64,000 nucleotides of DNA from Mesorhizobium sp. B2-3-4 (GCF_006442315.1 NZ_VFVY01000025.1:45791-109790), one strand, 5' to 3'; positions 9,126-16,993 are shown, counted from the stretch's first letter. Notes: generated from the letters alone by a model not told the origin. Program-made: numbers and translations.

Positions 9126-9717
9126 GTCCGCGGATCTCCTCGATGATGGTGTTGGCGGCGTCGCTATGGGTTTTAGGCCTGACCCAGCCGGGGGGCTTTC
9201 TGGAGCGGCTGTTGCCATGCCCGGCCGAAATGCCCCTGCCGCTGTCGTCCTGTCCAACCGCGACCCCCACGCTTTCGCGCGCCCCGCGCGCTGAAAAAGC
9301 GAAGGCTTTTTCCATCTGGTTTCTGGATTCTGGAGAATGCCGCGCCAAAACATCGGCATTTGCCCTGGCATGCGCCTTTGTTTTCAAGGCGGTGGCGGCC
9401 CCGCCGCGCGCGCCGGCGGCCGCCCTCGCCTCGCTCTTCAGTTGTGCCTTGCGCAACTCCCTGGTCAGCCTTTTATGGCCGATCTCGCCGCCCTTGCGCT
9501 CGAAGAAGCAAAGCAGCTCGGCGCTGATCGCCCGCCATCGTTTCAGAGGCAGCCGCGCTACGCGCGCCAGCCTGGCATCGTCGTCAGGCAAGGTCCCGCC
9601 GGCGTTCCACATGGCCATCAGAAGCAGCATGTAGGCGCCGATCTGCTCGGTCGAGAGCTGCAGCGTGTCGCCGACGAAATCGGAGACGTAGAGCTGCATG
9701 AAGGGCCGTTCGCTCAT
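9046..9717 (-). CDS. DUF1376 (YdaU-like) protein
   Basis: 223 residues. The N-terminal 90 residues carry the DUF1376 pattern: FMQLYVSDFVGDTLQLSTEQIGAYMLL followed by LARVARLPLKRWRAISAELLCFF. This family is found next to replication and repressor genes of lambdoid and rhizobial prophages and is thought to be DNA-associated. The remaining 130 residues are low in structure and basic (ARAAAGARGGAATALK). The start at 9717 was chosen because GTGGAG lies just upstream. It supports a phage origin for this island. Confidence 0.75.
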   Translation of the reverse strand: MSERPFMQLYVSDFVGDTLQLSTEQIGAYMLLLMAMWNAGGTLPDDDARLARVARLPLKRWRAISAELLCFFERKGGEIGHKRLTRELRKAQLKSEARAAAGARGGAATALKTKAHARANADVLARHSPESRNQMEKAFAFSARGARESVGVAVGQDDSGRGISAGHGNSRSRKPPGWVRPKTHSDAANTIIEEIRGHDGSRTAAGDEGAGGDVLMLPAIRPD

Positions 9718-9809
9718 GCCGCGCTCCACGCTGTGCTTCCATCCTGGCTAATGGAACCAGCCATTGGTCCGGACGTTGTGACGCGTCCATGCCAAGGAGA
9801 AAACTGCCG

Positions 9810-10091
9810 ATGACGGCCTTCATGCCGGTGACCCTGCGCTTTTGCGACAACAAGACCATGCTGGTCGGCTCGGTGGCCGACGCGGCAATCGCGCTTCGTC
9901 AGCAATGGCCCGACAAGGCCGCGCCGGCCTATCTCGACGCCGCCCGCCTTGTCGGCCTCGCGGTCGAGGGCACATGCTGCCCGCGCCCGGCATTCGAAGC
10001 CTTCCGCGACGCGGCCAGGCAACAGGGAATATTGGTGGCCAGGCCAAGAAGCCGCGCGCATGACTGGCTCGACGCCGCGGCCAGCCCCTGA
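9810..10091 (+). CDS. DUF982 family protein (first of a tandem pair)
   Basis: 93 residues from ATG 9810, with AAGGAG ten bases upstream; an in-frame ATG at 9789 is possible. The DUF982 core is visible: VTLRFCDNKTMLVGSVADAAIALRQQWPDKAAPAYLDAARL, then FRDAARQQGILV. DUF982 proteins of about 80-100 residues occur in many copies in rhizobia; function unknown. The next gene is a diverged relative, so the pair is probably a tandem duplication. Transcription is divergent from the DUF1376 gene. Confidence 0.75.
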   Translation: MTAFMPVTLRFCDNKTMLVGSVADAAIALRQQWPDKAAPAYLDAARLVGLAVEGTCCPRPAFEAFRDAARQQGILVARPRSRAHDWLDAAASP

Positions 10092-10175
10092 AACGGCGGC
10101 GATGCAACCGCCTGCCGGCCTTGTGCGTTTATGAGCGTCGGCTTGAAAGCCGCGCCTGGACCGGAGGTGAACGCC

Positions 10176-10493
10176 GTGGGTACCATGAAAACCGGAGTGC
10201 CGCTCAAAGTGTCCCTCGACGGGCATGTCGAGGAGATCGACAACGTCAGTGATGCCGCCGATTTCCTGCAGCGCTGGCCGATCGAGCGGCGGGGCCATGT
10301 CTACCGCAGCGCGCTCAACGCCTGCAGTGCGGCCATCGCCGCGCAGATCTCGCAATCGGATGCGATAAAAGTGTTCACCGGATTTGCCCGTGTCACCGGC
10401 ATCCTGGTTGCCCCGGCCGGCCCCGATATGATGCTGGAAGCGCGCACGGTGCAGAGCCGGATGCCCAAACAGGGCCGGCAGATGCCGAAATAG
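10176..10493 (+). CDS. DUF982 family protein (second of a tandem pair)
   Basis: 105 residues. GTG at 10176 is preferred because GGAGG lies eight bases upstream; the ATG at 10185 would leave an overlong spacer. The core VSLDGHVEEIDNVSDAADFLQRWPIERRGHVYRSALNACSAAI aligns with the preceding gene at the DAA...LQRWP block and at the end (GFARVTGILV). It has a longer, basic C-terminal tail. Likely co-transcribed with its paralogue. Confidence 0.72.
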   Translation: MGTMKTGVPLKVSLDGHVEEIDNVSDAADFLQRWPIERRGHVYRSALNACSAAIAAQISQSDAIKVFTGFARVTGILVAPAGPDMMLEARTVQSRMPKQGRQMPK

Positions 10494-10529
10494 GCCAAGC
10501 GTCTTTCTCCACGTCACCATATGGCGAGA

Positions 10530-10687
10530 AATGTCCAATTCACCCCCCGTGGCCGCAACCCGGCCGCGAAGGACGGGCAGGGCAATGAGAGGCGGCGGCG
10601 CCGCTTCGGCAAGTGGCATCCGAATGAGATGCTTGACGTTTGATCCCGCCATGTCAGCGCTTCCCTCATCCGCCTGCCGGCAAGCTC
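10530..10687. repeat. dispersed repeat modules
   Basis: Contains GGACGGGCAGGGCAATGAGA and CTTCCCTCATCCGCCTGCCGGCAAG. These are the head and tail modules of the CCTCATCCGCCTGCCGGCA...CAATGAG repeats seen elsewhere in the window. The arms (CAATGAG / CTCATCC) are partly complementary. The stretch separates two convergent genes. Confidence 0.5.
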
Positions 10688-11335
10688 TCATTGACAAACA
10701 CGGCGCTGGAAACGCCCCTGGTGGTAGCTGCAGTAGCTTTTCAGCGCCCTGGTGCGCATGCCGCAGCACAGCATGTCCTGGCCAGGCCGCTCGCTTTGCG
10801 GGTCTTCCTCGAGCGTCAGGTCGAGCGGCGCGCGGCAGCGGTCGAACAGGCAGTCGATGAAGCGCATCGCCACGCCATGCGGCTGCCGGCCGATCGGACC
10901 GCGCGGCTGCACCGGCGGCTCGAAACGATAGGTTTGACCATCGGCGACCAGCACGCCCGCCTCGCGCCGGACAGGCCGGGACCGGGCGGGCGGCAGGTTC
11001 CGCTTCAACCGGCCGGCGGACTTGCCTGGCACCACCGGCGACGAGGCGGCGCCCCCACGGCTGGTGGCGCCCTGCATCTTGCCGGCGCCTTTCCGTTCGA
11101 CCTTGGCGGTGCGGCCCGCTTTGGCCAGCGCCGTATGGTCCCCCGGCAGGCCCTTGCCGTTGGCAAAGCCAATCGCGCCCAGCATGGCGTTGCGGTGGAC
11201 GATGCCGATAATGGCATTGCGGGACACCGGGGCCCCGCGCCGGGCGCTGAACGCCGCCGCGATCCTCGATGCCGAAAGCCCGTCCCTCAGCCAGCCGGCG
11301 ATCGCCTGTATCTCACTGTCGCTGTAGCTTGCCAT
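10688..11335 (-). CDS. GcrA-family cell-cycle regulator
   Basis: 215 residues from ATG 11335, preceded by GGAGA. The N-terminal helix-turn-helix is GcrA-like: YSDSEIQAIAGWLRDGLSASRIAAAF...VSRNAIIGIVHRN. The middle is a basic, Pro/Ala-rich linker. The C-terminal region carries a Cys/His-containing patch (FIDCLFDRCRAPL, DMLCCGM, SYCSYHQGRF) typical of the GcrA tail. GcrA binds sigma-70 and methylated GANTC promoters. The insertion SARRGAP before VSRNA and the island context suggest a phage-type paralogue rather than the main chromosomal gcrA. The reading frame stays open to 11830 but that extension is Arg/Pro-rich noise. Confidence 0.8.
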   Translation of the reverse strand: MASYSDSEIQAIAGWLRDGLSASRIAAAFSARRGAPVSRNAIIGIVHRNAMLGAIGFANGKGLPGDHTALAKAGRTAKVERKGAGKMQGATSRGGAASSPVVPGKSAGRLKRNLPPARSRPVRREAGVLVADGQTYRFEPPVQPRGPIGRQPHGVAMRFIDCLFDRCRAPLDLTLEEDPQSERPGQDMLCCGMRTRALKSYCSYHQGRFQRRVCQ

Positions 11336-11877
11336 GTCGTCTCCATTGCGCGGCCGGCGGCGGCCGCGCACGGCGCCGTCGGGCAAGCGTCGGGTTTTGC
11401 CCGCGGCGCCATCGGCGCTGCCGGGACTGGTCTGGCCTGTCGGCCGTTGGGATTTCCTGCGGTTGGGCGGTTCAGCCCGGCCGGCTGGTGCGGCCAGGGG
11501 CGCAAACCGCCCTGCCCTTTGTCGGCTCGTCAGGGATGCCGTCCCGCGTCCGGATCGGAAAACGGCAGCCGGTTGGGCGGGATTGGGGGCCGGAGCCGCG
11601 GGGAGCGGCGGCTCCGGCCGTTCCGGCCGCCGGTGACGGGCGAACCGGACGCGAGGCCGATGCGTCAAGGCGATCGGCTTCGCGCGTCGCCCGGGCCGGG
11701 GAGGAGGACGGCCGGGGCGGAAGGGAAAGGACGTCGGCATCCGGCAAGATCGGCCTGGAGGCGCTGTCGACTCTGAAGGGGTTGAGCTTTTGCATGAGGT
11801 GATATAAGCATAACTCAAAAATTGATGCAAGCCATTCTTTCATGGACGGAAGCAAGACTTGTCGATCACATGAGGCC
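11336..11877. other. long GC-rich intergenic region with an AT-rich operator end
   Basis: About 540 bases between the divergent GcrA and repressor genes. The first 450 are extremely GC-rich; open frames there encode only Arg/Pro/Gly-rich strings without ribosome sites, so no gene is called. The last 80 bases are AT-rich and contain the operator-like site at 11802-11819. The region may be a long leader for the GcrA transcript or decayed phage DNA. Confidence 0.5.
11802..11819 (-). promoter_or_regulatory. operator/promoter site A, identical to site B at 13015
   Basis: Read on the minus strand the site is TTTGAGTTATGCTTATAT. The same 18 bases occur on the plus strand at 13015-13032. Just upstream on the minus strand TTGCAT could act as a -35 for TATATC. 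The site lies about 60 bases before the CI-like repressor gene and points toward the GcrA gene, so it is a good candidate for the repressor's own operator. Confidence 0.6.
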
Positions 11878-12573
11878 ATGGTGAAAACGCAACTGTCGAT
11901 CAGGGTCGGAGCCGCGATCCGCCAGGCCCGCAAGCAGCGCGGCCTGGTCATGCGCCACATCGCCGAGCACAACGACACCGATGTCGCCGCCGTCGGAAAT
12001 TGGGAAACCGGGCGCAACCTGCCCAAGACCGAGAACCTTTTGAAGACCGCCGCCTTCCTGCGCGTCGACCCGGTCGCGCTCGGCCAAGGGCAAGTCGTCT
12101 TTCTCGACGATGCCGGCCCGGTGGCGGATGCCGAGATCGTCACCGATGCCGGCCCCTTGCCGGCCGGAGCGATGGATATTCCGGTGCTGGGCGCCGCGGT
12201 CGGCGGCGATGACGGCGACTTCACCCTCAACGGCGAGACGGCCGGCTACGTCCAGCGCCCGCCGGGCGTGCGCAGCCTGCCGAAAGTGTTCGCTCTGCAT
12301 GTGCTGTCGGATTCCATGGTGCCGCGCTACGAGCCCGGCGACATGATCTATTGCGGCGGCCGCGACGCCGTGCCGGGCGACCATGTGGTGATCGAGACCT
12401 TTCCGGAAGAAAACGAGAAAAACGGCAAGGCCTTCATCAAGAAACTGGTCCGGCGCACGGCGGGCGAACTGGTGGTCGAGCAATACAATCCGCCCAGGAC
12501 GATCACCTTCAACCGCTACGCCATCAAGCAGGTCTGGCGCGTCATCCCGCTGAAGGAACTGCTGGGCTATTAG
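11878..12573 (+). CDS. CI/LexA-type repressor (XRE helix-turn-helix plus S24 peptidase)
   Basis: 231 residues. The N-terminal HTH (IRVGAAIRQARKQRGLVMRHIAEHNDTDVAAVGNWETGR) is an XRE domain. The C-terminal S24 domain has the catalytic serine in SDSMVPRYEPGD (Ser about 146) and lysine in AFIKKLVRR (Lys about 188), both intact. Such repressors dimerise on operators and self-cleave when activated RecA appears. The start at 11878 was chosen over 11842 because GAGG lies just upstream and the HTH follows directly; GTG 11881 is an alternative. It is flanked on both sides by identical operator-like sites. It probably controls the surrounding phage-like island. Confidence 0.87.
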   Translation: MVKTQLSIRVGAAIRQARKQRGLVMRHIAEHNDTDVAAVGNWETGRNLPKTENLLKTAAFLRVDPVALGQGQVVFLDDAGPVADAEIVTDAGPLPAGAMDIPVLGAAVGGDDGDFTLNGETAGYVQRPPGVRSLPKVFALHVLSDSMVPRYEPGDMIYCGGRDAVPGDHVVIETFPEENEKNGKAFIKKLVRRTAGELVVEQYNPPRTITFNRYAIKQVWRVIPLKELLGY

Positions 12574-12626
12574 GGCCGAGACGCTTCCCCTTGCGGGAGA
12601 AGGAAGAACCCGGCCCTCAAGCCCGC

Positions 12627-12911
12627 CTAACCCGCCTCGCGATCGCTCAGCATCCGCGCCTCGGTGCGCACGCGCTGGCGTTCGTCGATAAAGGCGGCCT
12701 GGATCGAGATCGCCGTGCCCGGCAGCCCGTCGTCGCGACAGGCCGAGCACACGATGCGGCCCGACAGCGCGGCCAGCGGCGTGTTGCCGTTCACCCCGAA
12801 GCGCTTCAACTGATCGGGCCGCCACCACCTGTTGCGGCCGCAATCGGCGCACTCGACCGACAGCGAGGCGACCTGCGCGATCACTGCTTCCCTGCCCGGC
12901 AACGCCATCAT
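12627..12911 (-). CDS. small zinc-ribbon-like protein
   Basis: 94 residues. Two cysteine pairs (CADCGRNRWW near residue 21 and CSACRDDG near residue 55) form a probable zinc ribbon; between them is RPDQLKRFGVNGNTPLAALSGRIV. The end is charged and helical. Proteins of this shape in phage-like islands usually bind DNA or another regulator. It is divergent from the small gene at 13092, with operator-like site B between them. ATG 12911 and 12908 are both possible starts. Confidence 0.65.
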   Translation of the reverse strand: MMALPGREAVIAQVASLSVECADCGRNRWWRPDQLKRFGVNGNTPLAALSGRIVCSACRDDGLPGTAISIQAAFIDERQRVRTEARMLSDREAG

Positions 12912-13014
12912 CCCCTGTCCTTTTGTTTCTGATTTGTTCCTATCTTCCCGTGTTTTGAAGCGGGAGTCGAGTCGCAGTTTTCAACCCTCTTCAATAGTCT
13001 CTCTTTTATGTCTA

Positions 13015-13032
13015 TTTGAGTTATGCTTATAT
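13015..13032 (+). promoter_or_regulatory. operator/promoter site B, identical to site A at 11802
   Basis: TTTGAGTTATGCTTATAT on the plus strand, an exact match to the minus strand at 11802-11819. It sits in an AT-rich island (about 12990-13050) between divergent genes, 60 bases before the gene at 13092. An 18-base identity within 1.2 kb of a CI-type repressor gene strongly suggests a shared operator or a shared promoter. Confidence 0.6.
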
Positions 13033-13091
13033 ATGACTTGCAAAATGTGAGTCGGCGCGGAACTGCCCGCGCCCCGGACGCGGGAGAAAGA

Positions 13092-13454
13092 ATGGATGCC
13101 GCCGATTTCGCCCGCGCCTGCGGTTACACCGGCGACAGTCCAGCCCTCATCGAGGCTTTCGAGGCGATCCGCCGCAACGGCATCGCGCAGGCCCGCCTGG
13201 ATCATTTCAGACGCAAGGCCGTCATCGATGAATTGAAACAGTCGGAGCAGCTGTTCCTGGCCGCGATCGGCCCGGCGCTGTCGGCGCACGAAGCCGTCGA
13301 GGACGCCGCCCGCTTCATCGCCGGCTGGCGCGCCATGCCGGGCTGGCGCCAGGAACGGCGCCAGCGCGATCTCGCGCGGTCGAGACAAAAGCTTCTCATC
13401 GCCCGCTTCTTCCGCCGCTACGGCCATCGCCTGTGGGTGCTGGAAGCAGCCTGA
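13092..13454 (+). CDS. hypothetical protein downstream of operator site B
   Basis: 120 residues from ATG 13092, preceded by GGGAGAAAGA. The protein is helical and strongly basic in its second half (GWRQERRQRDLARSRQKLLIARFFRRYG), so nucleic-acid binding is plausible, but no domain is recognised. The opening FARACGYTGDSPALIEAFEAIR could be a helix-turn-helix-like element. Placement just after site B makes it a likely target of the CI-like repressor. Confidence 0.6.
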   Translation: MDAADFARACGYTGDSPALIEAFEAIRRNGIAQARLDHFRRKAVIDELKQSEQLFLAAIGPALSAHEAVEDAARFIAGWRAMPGWRQERRQRDLARSRQKLLIARFFRRYGHRLWVLEAA

Positions 13455-13554
13455 AGCCGGGCATCGCTGGACCAGCCATTTGCGGGTTCCAATCCCTGCT
13501 TTTTCTTTCTAGATTGCGCGTGGGTGGCTGATCGTTCGACGTGCATAGTTTGGA

Positions 13555-14166
13555 ATGTTTGCGACTGCCCGCTCAAAAATTCAGACCTGGATCACGGCCG
13601 GCGCTGGAACCATCGCCGCTTTGTTCGTCGCCGGCCTGATGGGGGCGTTCGGCGCCCTGCCCGCCCATGCTCCGCCGCAATTGTCGCCGGACGCCGCCAT
13701 CGAGGCCGGGCGTTGGCGCCTGCAGCCGGTGCGCGCCTATGTCAGCCATGCCAGGGTGTATGGCGTGGCGCTGAAGCCGGGCCAGAAAGCGCTGGTGCTG
13801 GAAGTCGACATGACCAACCGCACCGCGCAATCAGACAAGGGCTATTTCAACGTTTTCACCCCGGAAGGCATCGCCCTGCCCGACCCCTCGCCGATGATCG
13901 CGCTGGTGCGCGACTCCACGCTGACGCCGGAACTGCACCCCGGCATGACCGAGCGCATGGCCTATGTCTGGCCGCTTGCCGGCGATGCCGCCGTGCCGGC
14001 CAATCTCGCCTTCGCCGTCACCGCCGAAATCTTCAAGCCGCATGACAATCTCTACGGCACGCCCGGCTGGTACAACCCCTACCGGCTCGGCACCGTCACA
14101 CTGCCGGTCGCCGACCTGCCGGAGGGCGGGCAGCCGCAGAGCGGGCAGTCCGGGAGCGGCTCATGA
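13555..14166 (+). CDS. exported protein, first of three coupled genes
   Basis: 203 residues with an N-terminal membrane anchor or signal (TWITAGAGTIAALFVAGLMGAFGALPAHA). The rest is a beta-rich extracytoplasmic domain containing LVLEVDMTNRTAQSDKGYFNVFTPEG, reminiscent of DUF4352-like immunoglobulin folds in which the central strands read as 'V.V...N'. The C-terminus is Gln/Gly/Ser-rich. It ends in a four-base ATGA overlap with the next gene. Not assigned to a family. Confidence 0.68.
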   Translation: MFATARSKIQTWITAGAGTIAALFVAGLMGAFGALPAHAPPQLSPDAAIEAGRWRLQPVRAYVSHARVYGVALKPGQKALVLEVDMTNRTAQSDKGYFNVFTPEGIALPDPSPMIALVRDSTLTPELHPGMTERMAYVWPLAGDAAVPANLAFAVTAEIFKPHDNLYGTPGWYNPYRLGTVTLPVADLPEGGQPQSGQSGSGS

Positions 14167-14759
14167 GGATCCGCGTGCTCGGCAATCTCGCCATCCTGTG
14201 CGCGACCGTGGCGCTGAGCTACGGCATGCAGGTGACGAAGCCGCATTATGCCGAGCTCACGGCGCCTGTCCCCATCGATGGCGCCATGCATGACACGGTG
14301 CGGGCGCGCAGCTTCGATGTCAGGCTGGATAAGGTGATCTTCGCGCGCCGGCTCAAGACCGATCAGTTCGGCCAGGAAAAGCTTTTGACGACCAGCGGCC
14401 TGTGGGCGGTGGTGACGACAAACCTCACCGCGGTCGGCACGTCCACGACGGTGGCCGACGGCACCTGGCAGGGCCCGACCGGGCTGCGCTACCACCAGAC
14501 GGAGCGGCTGGGCTACCGCCAGGACATGCCGCCGCATGGCGTCGATCCGGGGCTGGACAAACGCGGCCTCTTCGTCTTCGAAGTGCCGCCGGACCAGATA
14601 CGCGGTGCCAGGCTGCTGATATCGGCGCGCCAGTTCGGCCCGCTCGACGCGCAGGCCCGCATCAGCCTCGATGGGCTGACCATCGGCGCCGACGGCCAGC
14701 CGGCCGGCATCCTGCCGGAATTCGACCTCGACGCGCCTCCATCCCAGGGCAAGTCATGA
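14163..14759 (+). CDS. exported protein, second of three coupled genes
   Basis: 198 residues. The N-terminus (RVLGNLAILCATVALSYGMQV) is a membrane anchor or uncleaved signal. The remainder is beta-rich, containing ARSFDVRLDKVIFARRL, LWAVVTTNLTAVGTSTTV and ISLDGLTIGADG, the same strand spacing as its two neighbours. ATG overlaps the stop of the preceding gene and the end overlaps the next ATG (ATGA at both junctions), which indicates translational coupling and fixed stoichiometry. Function unknown. Confidence 0.68.
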   Translation: MRIRVLGNLAILCATVALSYGMQVTKPHYAELTAPVPIDGAMHDTVRARSFDVRLDKVIFARRLKTDQFGQEKLLTTSGLWAVVTTNLTAVGTSTTVADGTWQGPTGLRYHQTERLGYRQDMPPHGVDPGLDKRGLFVFEVPPDQIRGARLLISARQFGPLDAQARISLDGLTIGADGQPAGILPEFDLDAPPSQGKS

Positions 14760-15331
14760 GCGCTGTTTCGACAGGCACGGAGGCGGCGGCCGACCGGCAG
14801 GCCGAGCGAAAATGGCGCCGGCGCGGTCTTGTCGCGCTTGCCATCCTGCTACCGCTGACGCTGGCCGAAACCAGCTATGACAGCGTGCGCGAATGGCTGC
14901 GTGGCGAGGATCTTGTCGCCCGCGAGGTCGCGTTCGGCCAGTCCGTGCCGTTCGGCGGCAGCGACTGGAAGCTCGCCGACCTGCGCGGCGGCAAGGCCGG
15001 CCGCCTGCCCGGCGGCGCCTTCGCCGTCATCGCCACCTTCACCGTGACCATCGGCGACCCCGACCTGCAGAAGCAATGGCTGGGCTGCAAGCTGATGCTG
15101 ACCGACGCCGCCGGGCGCCGCTGGCTGCCCGATTTCATCAGCGGCGTCAGCCTGCCGGAAGGCACGATGAACTGCACCTCGGCGATCTTCTCCGGCGCCA
15201 GGAAGGGCGACACCGTGACCGTCGGCGACATTTTCATCGTGCCGCAGGACGCGGTGAAGACCATTCGCCCGGCTGTGGGATTGAGCGGCGAGCGGCCGTG
15301 GTATCTGCGTTTTCAAAGGCCGCCGAAGTGA
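14756..15331 (+). CDS. exported protein, third of three coupled genes
   Basis: 191 residues: a charged cytoplasmic start (DRQAERKWRRRG), a single membrane segment (LVALAILLPLTLAETSYDSV) and a periplasmic beta-rich domain with FAVIATFTVTIGDPDLQKQWLGC and WLPDFISGVSLPEGTMNCTSA. The two cysteines may form a disulfide. The segment VAREVAFGQSVPFGGSDWKL parallels the equivalent region of the second gene. The three proteins look like a membrane-anchored complex. No family name can be given. Confidence 0.68.
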   Translation: MSAVSTGTEAAADRQAERKWRRRGLVALAILLPLTLAETSYDSVREWLRGEDLVAREVAFGQSVPFGGSDWKLADLRGGKAGRLPGGAFAVIATFTVTIGDPDLQKQWLGCKLMLTDAAGRRWLPDFISGVSLPEGTMNCTSAIFSGARKGDTVTVGDIFIVPQDAVKTIRPAVGLSGERPWYLRFQRPPK

Positions 15332-15337
15332 GCGTCC

Positions 15338-15410
15338 TTCTCCCCGTCCCTATACGGGGAGAAAATGGCGGCAGCCAGATAAGGGGCAGCGCCAGCGCTT
15401 CGGTAAGTGG
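15338..15410. repeat. dispersed repeat copy (TTCTCCCCGTCCCTATACGGGGAGAAA)
   Basis: CTTCTCCCCGT and ACGGGGAGAAA form a hairpin immediately after the three-gene operon, followed by AAGGGGCAGCGCCAGCGCTTCGG, a module also seen near 10590. The hairpin probably terminates the operon. Confidence 0.6.
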
Positions 15411-15477
15411 CTGCTACGCCCAATATCGCGGTCAGCGCTGGCCTTGCGAATCCAAGCTCTCAGTTCTTTTGCGTCAG

Positions 15478-15533
15478 CGCCGCCCCTCATCCGCCTGCCG
15501 GCACCTTCTCCCCGTGAACGGGGAGAAGGGAGC
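15478..15533. repeat. dispersed repeat copy overlapping a gene end
   Basis: CGCCCCTCATCCGCCTGCCGGCACCTTCTCCCCGTGAACGGGGAGAAGG: CCTTCTCCCCGT and ACGGGGAGAAGG pair over GA. The opposing membrane-protein gene runs into this repeat and takes its last dozen codons from it. Confidence 0.65.
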
Positions 15534-16824
15534 TCAGCGAAAATGCCGTCTCCAGCACGGCGGCCAGGAAACATATGCGCAGCGGCTCGATCAGGATGCC
15601 GGTGGAGGAATCCTGGAACGGGCTGCCGAACAGCAGCGTCACGCCGCGCGAAAAGATCTGCCAGACGTCGAGTTCGTGCGGGCCGATCACCCGCGTCGCG
15701 CCAAGCCATAGCCAGGCCGCGCCCCAGTCGAGCAGCCGGTAGCCGACAACAAGCGTGCACAACAGCACCAGGCTGGAGCTCACCGTCAGCCGCACGCCAT
15801 TGGCGATCGGCAGGTAGCGCGAGCGGTAGCCCTTGACGAAATGCTCGACGAAATCGCGCAGGAATTTCGGCATGCCGGCATAGCGCTGGCCTAACCGCTG
15901 GACGCGGCCGTGGACCTGCATCAGCGCCGCATCGTCGCGCACGTCATAGCCATAGATCAGCGCCGCCATCACCAGCCAGATCAGCGGCAGGAGCATGTAG
16001 AAGAACAGGTTGATGGCGATGGTCGAGGGCAGGATCGAGGTGATCTCGACCGGCACCACTGGTGCGGCGCTCGCCGCCGTCACGGGGCTCGCCAGCCCGT
16101 CGCCGGACGCCTGCAGCACGGACCAGAAATTGCGGCTCATCAGCCATTGCAGCGCCGAGTCCTTCCAGCGGCTGATGACGTAGAGACCGACGAAGATCCA
16201 GTTGGTCTCGCAGATCACCACCACGATCTGCCAGAACGAGTTTGCTCCGATCCTGGTCTCCGAGGTCTTGCCCTGCATGAGCTTGGCGAGCCGCCGGATC
16301 AGCCAGGACACGGCCACCGAGATCAGGAGCCAGCGCGAATCGAGCACGTCGAGCACGTTGGCGCTCTGGCCGAAATCGGCCTGGTCGAGCGTCTCGCGCG
16401 AATATTGCCGCACGATATCGCCGAGGAACCCCCAGGCCGCGTAGTAGGCGAAGAAGGGGAGCAGCGCGATGGTGATCATGCGCACCAGCCGCGAGCCGTG
16501 CCTGCCGGCGCCGTCCGCATGCTTGCCGGCGGCCTCGCTCTCGGCGGCAGCGGCCTTGTCGGCGCCGCGCTGCGCGGCCAGCAGATTGGGCAGGCCCGGC
16601 CGCAGCACATGGAACATCGCCACCGTCACCACCAGTTGCGCCAGCGCCACCAAGGTGAGCATGGCAAGCCCGGCGAAATGATTGGCAAGTGCCACGCGCG
16701 CCGCCAGCTGCATGAGGAGATCGCCGGCCAGCACCCCGGCCAGTACAAGGGCCATGAGTTGCGGCCAGAAGCGCCGCAGCAGCGAAAAACTCAAGCTGAT
16801 CGGTCTGATTATATCGGCAACCAT
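15487..16824 (-). CDS. multi-spanning membrane protein of unknown function
   Basis: 445 residues with about eight hydrophobic helices, beginning at FWPQLMALVLAGVLAGDLLMQLA. A charged Ala-rich insert (ADKAAAAESEAAGKHADG) interrupts the N-terminal half. Between helices lie LDQADFGQSANVLDVLDSRW and a cytoplasmic arm with VEHFVKGYRSRYLPI. The final residues SLLPVHGEKVPAGG are encoded by the dispersed repeat at 15478, so the original C-terminus probably ended near AAVLETAFS. It runs convergent with the three exported-protein genes. No family recognised. Confidence 0.72.
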   Translation of the reverse strand: MVADIIRPISLSFSLLRRFWPQLMALVLAGVLAGDLLMQLAARVALANHFAGLAMLTLVALAQLVVTVAMFHVLRPGLPNLLAAQRGADKAAAAESEAAGKHADGAGRHGSRLVRMITIALLPFFAYYAAWGFLGDIVRQYSRETLDQADFGQSANVLDVLDSRWLLISVAVSWLIRRLAKLMQGKTSETRIGANSFWQIVVVICETNWIFVGLYVISRWKDSALQWLMSRNFWSVLQASGDGLASPVTAASAAPVVPVEITSILPSTIAINLFFYMLLPLIWLVMAALIYGYDVRDDAALMQVHGRVQRLGQRYAGMPKFLRDFVEHFVKGYRSRYLPIANGVRLTVSSSLVLLCTLVVGYRLLDWGAAWLWLGATRVIGPHELDVWQIFSRGVTLLFGSPFQDSSTGILIEPLRICFLAAVLETAFSLSSLLPVHGEKVPAGG

Positions 16825-16993
16825 GAGCTTCTCTCACGCTGCCACCCGCCAAGGCCTTTCTAGCAAGGCTCCAAGGTTTTGCAACCGGCGCGGCCTGCCT
16901 TGCCGGCGAGTGGCGACGTCAGCCGCGCCGGCCCTCTTTCCGTCGGATTGCTGCGCTGATTGACGGGTTCGATACACACCGGAAGGACCCGCC

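Noticed and set aside
11269..11802. Possible gene in the 540-base gap before the CI-like repressor
   Set aside because: Both strands give only Arg/Pro/Gly-rich strings without ribosome sites; treated as intergenic.
8172..13454. Complete prophage
   Set aside because: No integrase, terminase, capsid, tail or lysis gene and no flanking attachment repeats were found; only regulatory and replication-associated genes remain.
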